Below, piece after piece: positions 9,051 through 18,100 of a DNA stretch of 64,000 nt; within the stretch, counting starts at the first letter, position 1, and the number at the start of each line of letters is the position of its first letter. Below the pieces are notes generated by a model. The model was given only the letters and a program-made list of their open reading frames with translations, did no database searches and was not told the DNA's origin. The DNA is from Deltaproteobacteria bacterium (GTDB lineage: Bacteria; Myxococcota_A; UBA9160; UBA6930), in contig JAPPPQ010000001.1 of assembly GCA_028817435.1 (NCBI GenBank), forward strand, positions 60,018-124,017, in the 5' to 3' direction. Made by a program: the position numbers and the translations under genes.

Positions 9051-9497
9051 TCAGGAAGCGGAGCGGCGGCGCTCGAACCAGTCGCAGACGCGCTGAATGG
9101 CGCGCAATGCGTCGCCCTGCCCGGACCAGTGGAAGCGGATGATGTCGGGATGCACGCGGTTCAGCAGCCGCGAAAGCGTCCAGGCCACGACGGCGAAATC
9201 GTCGAGCACGCCGATGGGGCCAAAGATAAAGCTCGGCACGAAGTCGACGGGCGAAATCACATAGGCGAAGCCGAGCAGCGCGAAGATGCGGTCGGAGAGC
9301 GCCACGCGCCCGTCGCGCATCAGGCGCGCAATCAACACCAGCAGATCCGGCAGCAGCAGCAGCACATCGCGCAGATCGCTGGATGCGCCGGGCGGCACAG
9401 GCCGCAAGCGCCGCCGCCAGCGGTCGTAGAGGCGGCGCTCTCGCGCGCCCAGTTCGATTTCGACTCCGCCCCCGGCCATTCCCGCAGAATACCCCAT
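9051..9497 (-). CDS. DUF1232 (YkvA-like) membrane protein
   Basis: Small protein of unknown function with the DUF1232 signature. The core YVISPVDFVPSFIFGPIGVLDDFAVVAWTL (in parts: SPVDFVPSFI and GVLDDFAVV) lies at about 80-108 and is hydrophobic. A second hydrophobic stretch is DVLLLLPDLLVLIARL. The protein is Arg-rich at both ends. Length is 148 from ATG 9497; an alternative ATG six codons later also has a purine-rich upstream sequence. It is convergent with the thioesterase gene and divergent from the hydrolase-fold gene. Confidence 0.75.
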   Translation of the reverse strand: MGYSAGMAGGGVEIELGARERRLYDRWRRRLRPVPPGASSDLRDVLLLLPDLLVLIARLMRDGRVALSDRIFALLGFAYVISPVDFVPSFIFGPIGVLDDFAVVAWTLSRLLNRVHPDIIRFHWSGQGDALRAIQRVCDWFERRRSAS

Positions 9498-9577
9498 CCG
9501 CCCCCTTCCCCGCAGGCGCGGGAAGCGGTAGGCTGCGCCCGCCCCCGCGGCCGCCGCGGGGGAATTCAGGAGGTGCT

Positions 9578-10297
9578 GTGTCCGAAAGGCTCACCCGCAT
9601 CGAGCCGATTGAAATTCCGCTGCTCGAGCCGGTGCACGGTCTGAAATCCGTGACCGGCGCCCTCGGCACCCCCGAGTGGTGGCCGACCGGCTCGCGGATC
9701 TGCGTGGTCATCGCCCAGGCCTCGGCGGCGGAGGATCCGCTGCTGGACGCGCTGCAGCACCGGCTCAGCGAGCGCCGCTTCCTGTCGCTGCGCTTTCCCA
9801 TGCCCTACATGGCCGCGGGCAAGCGCCGCGAAGACGATCTGCGCGTAATGCGGCGCACCTACCAGGCAGCGGTGGCCGTGCTCGGGCGCGACCCCACCGC
9901 GGCGCCGGCCCATGTCTTTGCCGGCGGCATGAACATCGGCGCGCTGGTGGCCGCACACGCCGCCGCAACCCATATGCGAATCGAGGGCCTGTTCTTTCTG
10001 GGCTATCCGCTGCACAACAAGGACGAAACAAAAGCGCTGCGCGACGAGCGCCTCTACCGCATCGTCACCCCCATGCTCTTTGTGCAGGGCACCCGCGACG
10101 AGTTCTGCAAGCTGGATTTGCTGCGCCAGGTGCTGCGGCGGGTGGGCGCGCCGGTGCAGCTCCATGTGGTGGAAGATGCCAACCACCGGCTGCGCGTCCT
10201 GCGCAGAACCTCGAAGCGAAAAAATGAGGAAGTGCACGCCGAGGTGCACGGCGCACTCGAATCCTGGATGGCGAACATTCTCGAACCCGCGCCCTGA
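9578..10297 (+). CDS. alpha/beta-hydrolase-fold protein, KANL3/TEX30-like, nucleophile Ser apparently absent
   Basis: Resembles the dienelactone-hydrolase-like KANL3/TEX30 group of unknown substrate. Expected landmarks are present: RFLSLRFPMPYMAAGKRRED after the first core strands, the acid loop in LFVQGTRDEFC, and the His in VEDANHRL. The nucleophile elbow, normally G-K-S-M-G-G, reads G-M-N-I-G-A, so Asn replaces the catalytic Ser. The fold is probably kept but classical hydrolysis would be lost. The start is GTG 9578 with AGGAGG at 9568-9573. Length 239. A TAGGCT -10-like element lies at about 9529. It lies upstream of a metallo-beta-lactamase-fold gene. Confidence 0.7.
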   Translation: MSERLTRIEPIEIPLLEPVHGLKSVTGALGTPEWWPTGSRICVVIAQASAAEDPLLDALQHRLSERRFLSLRFPMPYMAAGKRREDDLRVMRRTYQAAVAVLGRDPTAAPAHVFAGGMNIGALVAAHAAATHMRIEGLFFLGYPLHNKDETKALRDERLYRIVTPMLFVQGTRDEFCKLDLLRQVLRRVGAPVQLHVVEDANHRLRVLRRTSKRKNEEVHAEVHGALESWMANILEPAP

Positions 10298-10354
10298 TTT
10301 GCAGATTTGCACGGGCAATTTGCAGCCGCGCGGGTTCCGGGGCAGCATGGGCGC

Positions 10355-11050
10355 ATGAACGGCGATCTCTACTTTGTGCAGCAGCCCGTCGGGGAGATGG
10401 CGAACTTCGCCTACCTGGTGGGCAGCCTGGAAACCCGGGAATGCCTGCTGGTGGATCCCGCCTGGCAGGTGGGCGATTTGCTGCGCCGCGCCGAGGCCGA
10501 CGATATGCGCATTACCGGCGCACTCGTCACCCACTACCACCCCGACCATGTGGGGGGCGCGCTCTTCGGCGCAGAAATCGAGGGGTTGGCGCAGCTCATG
10601 GCGCAGCACCCCTGCCCCGTCCATGTGAACGAGCACGAGGCCGACGGCCTGAAGCGCGTAACCGGCCTCTCCGAGGGCGACCTGCAGCGCCACGGCGGCG
10701 GCGATGTGCTGCCGCTCGGGCAGCTGCGCATCCGGCTGATCCACACGCCGGGCCACACGCCGGGCTCGCAGTGCTTTCTGGTGGAGCAGGCGAATGCGCC
10801 GGGGCGGCTGGTCTCCGGCGACACGCTGTTTCTGGGGAGCTGCGGGCGCGTGGACCTGCCGGGCAGCGACCCCGAGGCGATGTTTCACAGCCTGCACGGC
10901 AAGCTGGCCCGGCTGCCCGACGCCACCCTGCTCTTCCCCGGCCACTTCTACGCCGCCGAACCCTCCGGCACCCTGGGCGAGCAGAAGCGCGCCAACCCCA
11001 CCCTGCGCGCCGCCCGGCTCGAAGACTTTCTCATGCTGATGGGTGCCTGA
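10355..11050 (+). CDS. metallo-beta-lactamase-fold hydrolase (glyoxalase II-like / persulfide dioxygenase-like)
   Basis: Di-metal hydrolase with THYHPDHVGGALFG, HTPGHTPGSQCFLVE, VSGDTLFLGSCGRVDLPGSD and FPGHFYAAEPSGTLGEQKRANP. The late DTLFLGSCGRVDLPGS and GEQKRANP signatures are those of MBL proteins related to glyoxalase II and persulfide dioxygenase (ETHE1-like), which often hydrolyse thioesters or oxidise sulfane sulfur. Length is 231 from ATG 10355. The exact substrate is not resolved. It is the second glyoxalase II-like gene within 3 kb, the first being gloB at 7852. Confidence 0.82.
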   Translation: MNGDLYFVQQPVGEMANFAYLVGSLETRECLLVDPAWQVGDLLRRAEADDMRITGALVTHYHPDHVGGALFGAEIEGLAQLMAQHPCPVHVNEHEADGLKRVTGLSEGDLQRHGGGDVLPLGQLRIRLIHTPGHTPGSQCFLVEQANAPGRLVSGDTLFLGSCGRVDLPGSDPEAMFHSLHGKLARLPDATLLFPGHFYAAEPSGTLGEQKRANPTLRAARLEDFLMLMGA

Positions 11051-11151
11051 GGGCGGCTTGAAAAGCCGGGCGGCCTCGGTTAAGGTCCGCCTCCCCGGCC
11101 CCCCAGAGCGGGAAGTTTCGGGAAAACGCATTCCACGCGGAGTTTTGCGAC

Positions 11152-11934
11152 ATGAAGATTCTGGTTTGCCTGAAGCAGGTGCCGCACCAGGACGCCCGCC
11201 TCGACATTGACGGGAGCGGCTCCTGGATTGAGGAGAGCGGCATCAAGTTCGAAATCAACAGCTACGACACCTTCGCACTGGAGGAGGCGTTGCAGATCAA
11301 GGATGCCGGCGAGGCCGAAGTGGTGGTGGCCTCCATCGGGCCGGACCGCGTGAGCCAGGCGCTGCGCACGGCCCTCGGCATGGGGGCGGACCGCGCGGTT
11401 CATGTGAAGGACGCCGAAACCGCCGGCTCCGACGCCCTCGGCATTGCCAAACTGCTCGCCGCCATTGCCGCAGAGGAAAAGCCGGACCTGGTGCTGATGG
11501 GCCTGATGTCCGACGACGGCAACGCCTCGGCGGTGCCGCCCATGCTGGCCCAACTCATGGACGCCCCCCACGCCACGGCGGTCATGAAGGTTTCGGCCAA
11601 CGGCGAGAGCTTCCAGGTGGAGCGCGAGCTGGAGGGCGGCGCACTTGAAGTGGTGGAACTGCCGCGCCCCTGCCTGATCGCCGTGCAGACCGGCATCAAC
11701 CAGGTCCGCTACGCCTCGCTCAAAGGCATCATGGCGGCGAAGAAGAAGCCCCTCAATGTGAAGAGCGCGGCCGATCTCGGCCTGGCCGGCCAGGTGGGCG
11801 CTGCCGGGGCGAAGGTGAAGCTCGAAAAGCTGAGCCCCCCGCCCCGGGGCGAGGGCGCGGAGATTCTCGAGGGCTCCACCGACCAGGTGGTGGCTGGCCT
11901 CGTCTCAAAGATCCGGGAACTCGGGCTGCTCTAG
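11152..11934 (+). CDS. etfB: electron transfer flavoprotein beta subunit
   Basis: Small subunit of ETF, which accepts electrons from acyl-CoA dehydrogenases and passes them to the quinone pool. It starts with the canonical KILVCLKQVPHQDARLDID, and carries INSYDTFALEEALQIKD and the AMP-binding-loop region ADLVLMGLMSDDGNASAVPPMLAQLM. A recognition-loop-like segment is LPRPCLIAVQTGINQVRYASLKGIMAAKKKPL. 260 residues is normal. etfA follows after 23 bp. The menaquinone operon elsewhere in this window supplies a likely final acceptor. Confidence 0.95.
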   Translation: MKILVCLKQVPHQDARLDIDGSGSWIEESGIKFEINSYDTFALEEALQIKDAGEAEVVVASIGPDRVSQALRTALGMGADRAVHVKDAETAGSDALGIAKLLAAIAAEEKPDLVLMGLMSDDGNASAVPPMLAQLMDAPHATAVMKVSANGESFQVERELEGGALEVVELPRPCLIAVQTGINQVRYASLKGIMAAKKKPLNVKSAADLGLAGQVGAAGAKVKLEKLSPPPRGEGAEILEGSTDQVVAGLVSKIRELGLL

Positions 11935-11957
11935 CCCGGCCCGCACAGCGGAGGAAG

Positions 11958-12911
11958 ATGCAGATGGGCGCCACTCTTGTCGTCGCCGAAATCCAGAAGG
12001 GCGCGGTGCGCGAGGCCAGCTTCGAGCTCGCCGCCTTTGCCCGCAAGCTCGGCGAGCCGGTCATGAGCCTGCTGATCGGCAGCGGCATCTCCGATCTCGC
12101 CGCCGGCTTCGCCGGGCGCGGCGGCGGCCGCACCTGGTTCGCCGACGATCCCGCCCTCGCCAACTACAATGTGGACGGCTGGACGGCGGCCATCCTCGCC
12201 GCGGTCTCCGCCTCGGGGGCAGAGACGGTGCTGCTTTCGAACACGCCCTGCGGCTGGGATGTGGCGCCGCGCATCGCCGCCGCTCTCGACGCCGGCTTCG
12301 TCTCCGATGTCTTCGACTACCGGGACGGCCGCTACCGGCGCCGCGTCTTCAACGGCAAGCTCGACGCCGAAGTGAGCTGCAGCGCCGAGCGCGCTGTCGC
12401 CACCGTGCAGCCCGGCGCCATTGCGCCCTTCGAAGGCGCCAGCGAGGGCGCGGCCGAAGCGTTGCCGGTGGAGCTCGGCGCGCTGCGCGCGCGCTTCGTC
12501 GAAACCCGGGAGGCCGAAGCGCGCGGCGTGGACCTCACCAAGGCCGACATCATCGTCTCCGGCGGGCGGGGCGTGGGCGATCCCGAGAAGTTCGGCGAGG
12601 TAATTGAGCCCCTGGCCGACGCCCTGGGCGGCGCCATGGGCGCCTCGCGCCCCGTGGTGGATGCCGGCTGGCTGCCCCACGAATACCAGGTCGGCTCCTC
12701 GGGGCAGATCGTAACGCCCAAGCTCTACATCGCCTGCGGCATCTCCGGCGCCATTCAGCACCTCGTCGGCATGAAGGGCGCCAACTACATCATCGCCATC
12801 AACAAGGACGCCGACGCGCCCATCTTCGAAGTGGCGCAGCTCGGCGTGGTGGGCGATCTCTTCGAGGTGGTGCCGGCGCTGACCGAGGCCGTAAAGGCCG
12901 CCAAGGGCTGA
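11958..12911 (+). CDS. etfA: electron transfer flavoprotein alpha subunit
   Basis: FAD-binding large subunit of ETF. The C-terminal FAD domain is complete: IVSGGRGVGDPEKF, ALGGAMGASRPVVDAGWLPH, QVGSSGQIVTPKLYIACGISGAIQH and ANYIIAINKDADAPIFEVAQLGVVGDLFEVVPAL. 317 residues, normal length. The start at ATG 11958 has GGAGGA just upstream; a second ATG two codons on is also possible. It is co-transcribed with etfB and followed 7 bp later by efp, so all three are probably one transcript. Confidence 0.95.
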   Translation: MQMGATLVVAEIQKGAVREASFELAAFARKLGEPVMSLLIGSGISDLAAGFAGRGGGRTWFADDPALANYNVDGWTAAILAAVSASGAETVLLSNTPCGWDVAPRIAAALDAGFVSDVFDYRDGRYRRRVFNGKLDAEVSCSAERAVATVQPGAIAPFEGASEGAAEALPVELGALRARFVETREAEARGVDLTKADIIVSGGRGVGDPEKFGEVIEPLADALGGAMGASRPVVDAGWLPHEYQVGSSGQIVTPKLYIACGISGAIQHLVGMKGANYIIAINKDADAPIFEVAQLGVVGDLFEVVPALTEAVKAAKG

Positions 12912-12918
12912 TCCGCCC

Positions 12919-13485
12919 ATGGCCATAGACACCTCGCAGTTTCGCAACGGCGTCAAGATCGAACTCGACGGCGATCCCTTCTCCATTACCTACTTCCAGC
13001 ATGTGAAGCCGGGCAAGGGCGGCGCTTTTGTGCGCACCAAGCTCAAGAACCTGCGCACCGGCCGGGTGCTGGAAAAGACCTTCCAGAGCGGCCGGAAGGT
13101 CGAGCAGGCGGACATTGAAGAACGCCGCATGCAGTTTCTCTACCAGGACGGCGAGAGCGCCGTGTTCATGGACAACGAGAGCTACGAGCAGATGAGCATC
13201 TCCTTCGAGCAGCTCGGCGATTCCCGCAAGTTTCTGAAGGAGAACACCGAGGCCCTCGTCATGCTCTACAAGGGCCGGGCCATCGGCGTCGAGCTGCCCG
13301 CCTTCATCGAGGTGCAGGTGACCCAGGCCGATCCCGGCCTGCGCGGCGACACGGCCTCGGGCGCCACCAAGCCCGCCACCGTCGAAACCGGCGCCATCAT
13401 CCAGGTGCCGCTGTTCATCAAGCAGGGCGAAACGGTGAAGGTGGACACCCGCAGCGGCGCGTATGTGGAGCGCGTGAACCGGTAG
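12919..13485 (+). CDS. efp: translation elongation factor P
   Basis: Relieves ribosome stalling at polyproline stretches. The three beta-barrel domains are complete in 188 residues. The tip loop of domain I reads HVKPGKGGAF with Lys33 at the modification site, so a lysylation-type modification (EpmA/EpmB) is possible, as opposed to the Arg/rhamnose type. No epmA or epmB is visible in the window. The C-terminal signature GETVKVDTRSGAYVERV is present. It lies 7 bp after etfA and 5 bp before the WYL regulator gene. Confidence 0.96.
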   Translation: MAIDTSQFRNGVKIELDGDPFSITYFQHVKPGKGGAFVRTKLKNLRTGRVLEKTFQSGRKVEQADIEERRMQFLYQDGESAVFMDNESYEQMSISFEQLGDSRKFLKENTEALVMLYKGRAIGVELPAFIEVQVTQADPGLRGDTASGATKPATVETGAIIQVPLFIKQGETVKVDTRSGAYVERVNR

Positions 13486-13490
13486 GGGCG

Positions 13491-14462
13491 GTGCGCGGCG
13501 ACCAGCTCGCGCGCCAGTGGCGCATGATCCAGCGGCTGGCCCGCAGCCGCAGCGGCGCCCCGGTGGGCGAGCTCGCCCGGGAACTCGAGTGCACGCGCCG
13601 CACCATCTACCGGGACCTCGATGCGCTGCAGTTCGCCGGCTTTCCGGTGACCAGCGAAAAGCGCGGCGGGCGGGTCTTTTACAAGCTGCTCGACAGCTTT
13701 CAGCTGGGCGATGCGCCCTTCACCCCCGACGAACTGCTGGCGCTGGCCTTCGGCGAAGAGCTGCTGAAGAACCTGGCGGGCACGGTCTTCCACGAATCGG
13801 TGCGCTCGGCGCTGGCGAAGGTGCGCGCCAGCCTCGGCCCCGAACTCGGCGGCTTTCTCGGGCGGCTGCGCGAATCCTTTCAGGTGGTGCCGGGTCCGCA
13901 CAAGCGCTACGCCGAACTCGAAGATGTGATTCGCGCCATCAACGAAGCCGTGCTCGAGCGCCGCAGCCTGCGCATGGAATACACCACGGGGCGCAGCGGC
14001 CGCAAAAGCCGCCGCGACTTCGACCCCTACCGCGTCTGGTATCAGAACGGCGCGCTCTACGCCATCGGCTACGACCACCAGAGCGGGCAGATCCGCACCT
14101 TCGCCGTGGACCGCATCCGCGCGCCGCAGCTTCTCGCCGCAAACTTCATCATCCCCGGAGATTTCGATTTCGAGGCGCACAGCGCGGGCGCTTTCGGCGT
14201 GGTGGCCGAACAACCCGAAAGCGTGCGCATTCGCTTCGCCAAACGCCGCGCGCTGTATATCCGGGAGCGCATTTGGCACCCGAGCCAGGAAATCAGCGAG
14301 ACCCCGGACGGCGGCGTGGAACTCACGCTGCGCGTGGGAACCGGTGACGAGTTGCGCGGCTGGCTGCTCTCCTTCGGCGCAGACGCATGGGTGATCGAGC
14401 CCGATCACCTGCGCGGCGAGCTCCGGGCCGAACTGGAGCGCGCCCGCGCCTGCTACGATTGA
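13491..14462 (+). CDS. HTH-WYL transcriptional regulator
   Basis: DNA-binding protein with an N-terminal winged helix (about 8-65: [37 protein letters not shown]) and a C-terminal WYL ligand-sensing domain (about 155-300). The R-rich loop, [19 protein letters not shown] and the WCX-like tail are present. The family often regulates DNA damage, phage or metabolic responses on binding nucleic acid or small ligands. 323 residues from GTG 13491. Its position 5 bp after efp suggests co-transcription, with no obvious functional link. Confidence 0.9.
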   Translation: MRGDQLARQWRMIQRLARSRSGAPVGELARELECTRRTIYRDLDALQFAGFPVTSEKRGGRVFYKLLDSFQLGDAPFTPDELLALAFGEELLKNLAGTVFHESVRSALAKVRASLGPELGGFLGRLRESFQVVPGPHKRYAELEDVIRAINEAVLERRSLRMEYTTGRSGRKSRRDFDPYRVWYQNGALYAIGYDHQSGQIRTFAVDRIRAPQLLAANFIIPGDFDFEAHSAGAFGVVAEQPESVRIRFAKRRALYIRERIWHPSQEISETPDGGVELTLRVGTGDELRGWLLSFGADAWVIEPDHLRGELRAELERARACYD

Positions 14463-14515
14463 GCGCGGGCCATTTGCGCGCGCGAACCGTTTGCGCGCCC
14501 GAAGACGGAGACGCC

Positions 14516-16642
14516 ATGCAGAGCGAAGAGCCGCTGGCGGATTACACCTGCCCGATGCACCCGGAAGTGCGCCGCGCGCAGCCGGGCGCTTGCCCGGACT
14601 GCGGCATGGCGCTGGAAGCTGCACTGCCGTCGGTGGATGCGCCGAACCCGGAACTCAGCGATTTCAAGCGGCGTCTGGCCATTTGCGCCCTGCTCTCCGC
14701 GCCGCTGGTGGTGCTGGCGATGTCCGGAATGCTGGGCCTGCGCTTCGATTCCTGGCTGCCTCCTGCCTGGCAGCCGTGGATTCAGCTCGCGCTCTCGACG
14801 CCCGTGGTGCTCTGGGGCGGCGGCGTGTTCTTCGCCCGCGCATGGGATTCGCTGCGCGCGCGGCGCTTCAATATGTTCACGCTCATCGCGCTGGGCGTCG
14901 GCGCGGCCTGGGCGGCCAGCGCCTGCGCCGTTTTCGCGCCCGGCCTGTTTCCCGCCAGCTTCCGCAGCGCGCATGGCGAAGCGCCGCTGTTCTTCGAATC
15001 CGCCGTGGTGATTGTGACTCTCGTGCTCGCGGGGCAGGTCCTCGAACTGCGCGCGCGGGAAAAGAGCGGCGCCGCAATTCGCGCGCTGCTGCAGCTTTCG
15101 CCGCAAACGGCGCGGCGCATCGGCGAGGACGGCGAGCGCGACATTCCGCTCTCCGAGGTGCAGCCCGGCGACCGGCTGCGCGTGCGGCCCGGCGAGCAGG
15201 TGCCGGTGGACGGCGTGCTGCTCTCCGGCGCGAGCGCGGTGGACGAAGCGCTGCTCTCCGGCGAGCCGCTGCCGGTGGCGAAGCAAACGGGAGACCGCGT
15301 CTGCGCGGGCACCGCAAACGGCAGCGGCTCTTTCACCATGCGCGCAGAGCAGGTCGGCGCGCAGACGCTGCTTTCGCGCATCGTGGCGCTCACGCTGGAA
15401 GCGCAGCGCAGCCGCGCGCCGGTGCAGCGCCTGGCCGACGCCGTATCCGCCTGGTTTGTGCCCGCCGTGTTGGGGGTGGCCGCCGCGGCCTTTGCAATCT
15501 GGGCGGCCGCGGGCCCCGCGCCCCGGCTCACCTACGCACTGCTCGCCGCCGTGTCGGTGCTCATCATCGCCTGCCCCTGCGCGCTGGGACTCGCCACCCC
15601 CATGTCCATTGCGGTGGCCACAGGGCGCGGCGCGCGCAGCGGCGTTTTGTTCCGCAACGCCGAAGCGCTGCAGCGCCTCGCCTCTGCCAATGCCATTTTG
15701 CTCGACAAGACCGGCACCCTCACCGAGGGCAAACCGCAGCTTCGCGCAGTGCGGCCGCAGCCGGGATTCGACGACGGCGAATTGCTGCGGCTGGCGGCGG
15801 GACTCGAGCGCGGCAGCGAACACCCGCTGGCCGCGGCCTTGGTGGCGGGGGCCGAGGCGCGGGGCATTGCGCTCCCCGAACCCGGCGCATTCGATAGCGT
15901 GCCGGGGCGCGGCATCGAGGGCATGGTGGAAGGCCGCCGCGTGCTGGTGGGCGGATTCGCGCTGCTGGCCGAGCGCGGCGTGCCGACAGGCGAACTGGAA
16001 GCGCAGGCGGCGGCGCTGCGCGGCGGCGGCAACAGCGTCATCGGCATTGCGGTGGACGGCCGCGCCGCGGGGGTGCTGGCCGCCGCCGATCCCGTCAAAG
16101 CGGATGCAGCCGCGGCGCTGGAGGCGCTGCGCGCCGGGGGAATGCGCATCGCCATGGCCACCGGCGACCACCTGGAAACCGCGCAGGCGGTGGCGCAGCG
16201 CCTCGGCATTGCGGAAGTGCACGCCGGCCTGCTGCCGGCGCAAAAGCTCGCGCTGGTGGAGTCGCTGCAGCGCCAGGGCGCAGTCGTCGCCATGGCCGGC
16301 GACGGCGTGAACGACGCCCCCGCCCTGGCCCGCGCCGATGTGGGCATCGCCATGGGCAGCGGCAGCGATGTCGCGCTTTCCAGCGCGGGAGTCACATTGC
16401 TGCGCGGCGACCTGCGCGGCATTGCCCGGGCGCGGCGGCTCTCCCGCGCCACCTTGCGCAATGTCCGGCAGAATCTCGCCTTCGCCTTTGCCTACAACGC
16501 CCTCGGCATTCCGCTGGCGGCGGGATTGCTGTTCCCCGCATTCGGCATTCTGCTCTCGCCCATGCTGGCCGCCGCCGCCATGAGCCTCTCTTCGGTCAGC
16601 GTGATCGGCAACGCCCTGCGCCTGCAATCCATCCGCCTGTAA
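14516..16642 (+). CDS. copper-translocating P1B-type ATPase with N-terminal heavy-metal-binding domain
   Basis: Exports copper across the inner membrane. The N-terminus is not an HMA domain but a short HMBD/YHS-like zinc-ribbon-type module, [11 protein letters not shown]...CPDCGM (C12, C26, C29). Transport and catalysis motifs are complete: the CPC metal site in [13 protein letters not shown] (C353, C355), phosphorylation motif [11 protein letters not shown] (D397), and [20 protein letters not shown]. Eight membrane helices fit the hydrophobic profile. 708 residues. The CPC plus the C-terminal NxxxxP/MSxS pattern ([15 protein letters not shown]) point to Cu(I). No copper chaperone or CueR-type gene is adjacent. 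Confidence 0.93.
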   Translation: MQSEEPLADYTCPMHPEVRRAQPGACPDCGMALEAALPSVDAPNPELSDFKRRLAICALLSAPLVVLAMSGMLGLRFDSWLPPAWQPWIQLALSTPVVLWGGGVFFARAWDSLRARRFNMFTLIALGVGAAWAASACAVFAPGLFPASFRSAHGEAPLFFESAVVIVTLVLAGQVLELRAREKSGAAIRALLQLSPQTARRIGEDGERDIPLSEVQPGDRLRVRPGEQVPVDGVLLSGASAVDEALLSGEPLPVAKQTGDRVCAGTANGSGSFTMRAEQVGAQTLLSRIVALTLEAQRSRAPVQRLADAVSAWFVPAVLGVAAAAFAIWAAAGPAPRLTYALLAAVSVLIIACPCALGLATPMSIAVATGRGARSGVLFRNAEALQRLASANAILLDKTGTLTEGKPQLRAVRPQPGFDDGELLRLAAGLERGSEHPLAAALVAGAEARGIALPEPGAFDSVPGRGIEGMVEGRRVLVGGFALLAERGVPTGELEAQAAALRGGGNSVIGIAVDGRAAGVLAAADPVKADAAAALEALRAGGMRIAMATGDHLETAQAVAQRLGIAEVHAGLLPAQKLALVESLQRQGAVVAMAGDGVNDAPALARADVGIAMGSGSDVALSSAGVTLLRGDLRGIARARRLSRATLRNVRQNLAFAFAYNALGIPLAAGLLFPAFGILLSPMLAAAAMSLSSVSVIGNALRLQSIRL

Positions 16643-16657
16643 AAAACGCGCGGGGAA

Positions 16658-18100
16658 TCAGCGCTGCCGCACCTCGACCTCCCCCCACTCTTCAAGTTGG
16701 GGAACCAGTCTCTCGGCGGGACCCACGGCGACAATGGCGGCGCGCTCGGGGTGAATGCGCGCGCGGGCGGCCTCGGCCACGGCCTCGGGAGTCACCGCGC
16801 GCAAGCGGCTGCGGTAGCTGTCGAGGGAATCCCTGGGCAGGCCATAAATTTCGAGCGCCACCAAGGCGGAAGCCACTGCGCCGGAAGTCTCGAGGCCCAG
16901 GGCGAAGGCGCCGGTGCGCAGGCTCTTGGCGCGGCCCAATTCTTCCGCGCCGGGCGGCTCTGTGCGAATGCGCGCGAGTTCCTCGAAGAGTCCGCGCAGC
17001 AACTCGCCCACCCGCGATACCTCGGTGAAGGTGCGCACGGCAAAAGGCCCCGGCGCGCGGCGCTGCCGGAAGCGCGAGGAAATGCTGTAGGTGAGTCCCT
17101 CGTCGGCGCGAATGCGGCCCATCAGCCGCGAGGAGAAACCCGCGCGGCCCAGCACGGTGTTGAGAAGCTGCACCGGCAGGCGGCTCTCATCGGCGCGGGC
17201 GATGCCCTCGTGGCCCACGAGCAACTGCGCCTGCCCCAACTCGGGGCGGTCCACCACGACGATGCGGCGCTGCGAAGGCGGCGCGGGATCGGCGGCCGGC
17301 GGCGGCGGCGGCCCGCCGGACCACGCGCCGAAGTGCTCGCGCAGCCGGGGCAGCAGCGCGGCAGAATCGAGATCGCCCACGGCCCACAGCACGGCGGCGC
17401 GCGGCGTGGCAATGCGCCCGTGAAAATCCCGCGCCTGCTGCGCGCCGAAGCCCTCCACACTGGTCAGCGTGCCGGCAAGCGGCAGCCCGTAGCGGTGTTG
17501 CGGGTAAAGCGTCTCGCTGAAACTCCAGGCGACCAGGGTGTTCGGATCGTCGCCCGCCTTGCGAATGCCAGCGAGTTGCTCCGAGCGCACGCGGCTGGCC
17601 TCGTCCCGGGCAAAGCGCGGGCGCAGCACCACATCGGCCAGCACGGCGAGCAGCGCCTCGTGGTCGCGGGAGAGCCCGGACACGCTGGCGGCGACGGAAT
17701 CCCAGCCCGCCGTCACCGAGAGAGTCGCGCCGAGGTCAGAAACCGCCGCATCCAGAGCGCGGAAGTCGCGCTCGCCCGCGCCGCGCTCCATCAGCCGCGC
17801 GGTGAATTCGGTCAGCCCCGCCTGCGCTACGGACTCCACCCCCGCGCCGCGCTTCAGCGTCACGCCCATGGCAAAAGCGGGCAGGCGGCGATCTTCCAGC
17901 ACCAGCACCTCGAGCCCGTTCGGCAGCGCGCTGCGATGCAAACGCCCGGCGTCCACCACGGGGCGCTCCTGCACAGGGGGCGACGGGCGCTCCCAGAGAC
18001 GCGGCGGAGAAAACAGGAAACCCGGCGGCGCGGCGAACAGCGCCCAGGCAAGCGCGCCAATCAACAGCGCCGCCAGGCAGAGCGCAAAAGCGCGCTTCAC
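16658..18100 (-). CDS. M16 family peptidase homologue lacking the zinc site
   Basis: Second, non-catalytic member of a two-gene M16 (pitrilysin/processing peptidase) pair. An N-terminal membrane helix or signal (about residues 4-24) is followed by an M16 domain. The position of the zinc motif HxxEH reads GLTEFTARLMERG, so both His residues are lost. The C-terminal domain has the substrate-binding R/Y region GRIRADEGLTYSISS. M16 partners of this kind form heterodimers in which the inactive subunit shapes the chamber. 480 residues from GTG 18100, which overlaps the stop of the catalytic partner by GTGA. Confidence 0.85.
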   Translation of the reverse strand: MKRAFALCLAALLIGALAWALFAAPPGFLFSPPRLWERPSPPVQERPVVDAGRLHRSALPNGLEVLVLEDRRLPAFAMGVTLKRGAGVESVAQAGLTEFTARLMERGAGERDFRALDAAVSDLGATLSVTAGWDSVAASVSGLSRDHEALLAVLADVVLRPRFARDEASRVRSEQLAGIRKAGDDPNTLVAWSFSETLYPQHRYGLPLAGTLTSVEGFGAQQARDFHGRIATPRAAVLWAVGDLDSAALLPRLREHFGAWSGGPPPPPAADPAPPSQRRIVVVDRPELGQAQLLVGHEGIARADESRLPVQLLNTVLGRAGFSSRLMGRIRADEGLTYSISSRFRQRRAPGPFAVRTFTEVSRVGELLRGLFEELARIRTEPPGAEELGRAKSLRTGAFALGLETSGAVASALVALEIYGLPRDSLDSYRSRLRAVTPEAVAEAARARIHPERAAIVAVGPAERLVPQLEEWGEVEVRQR

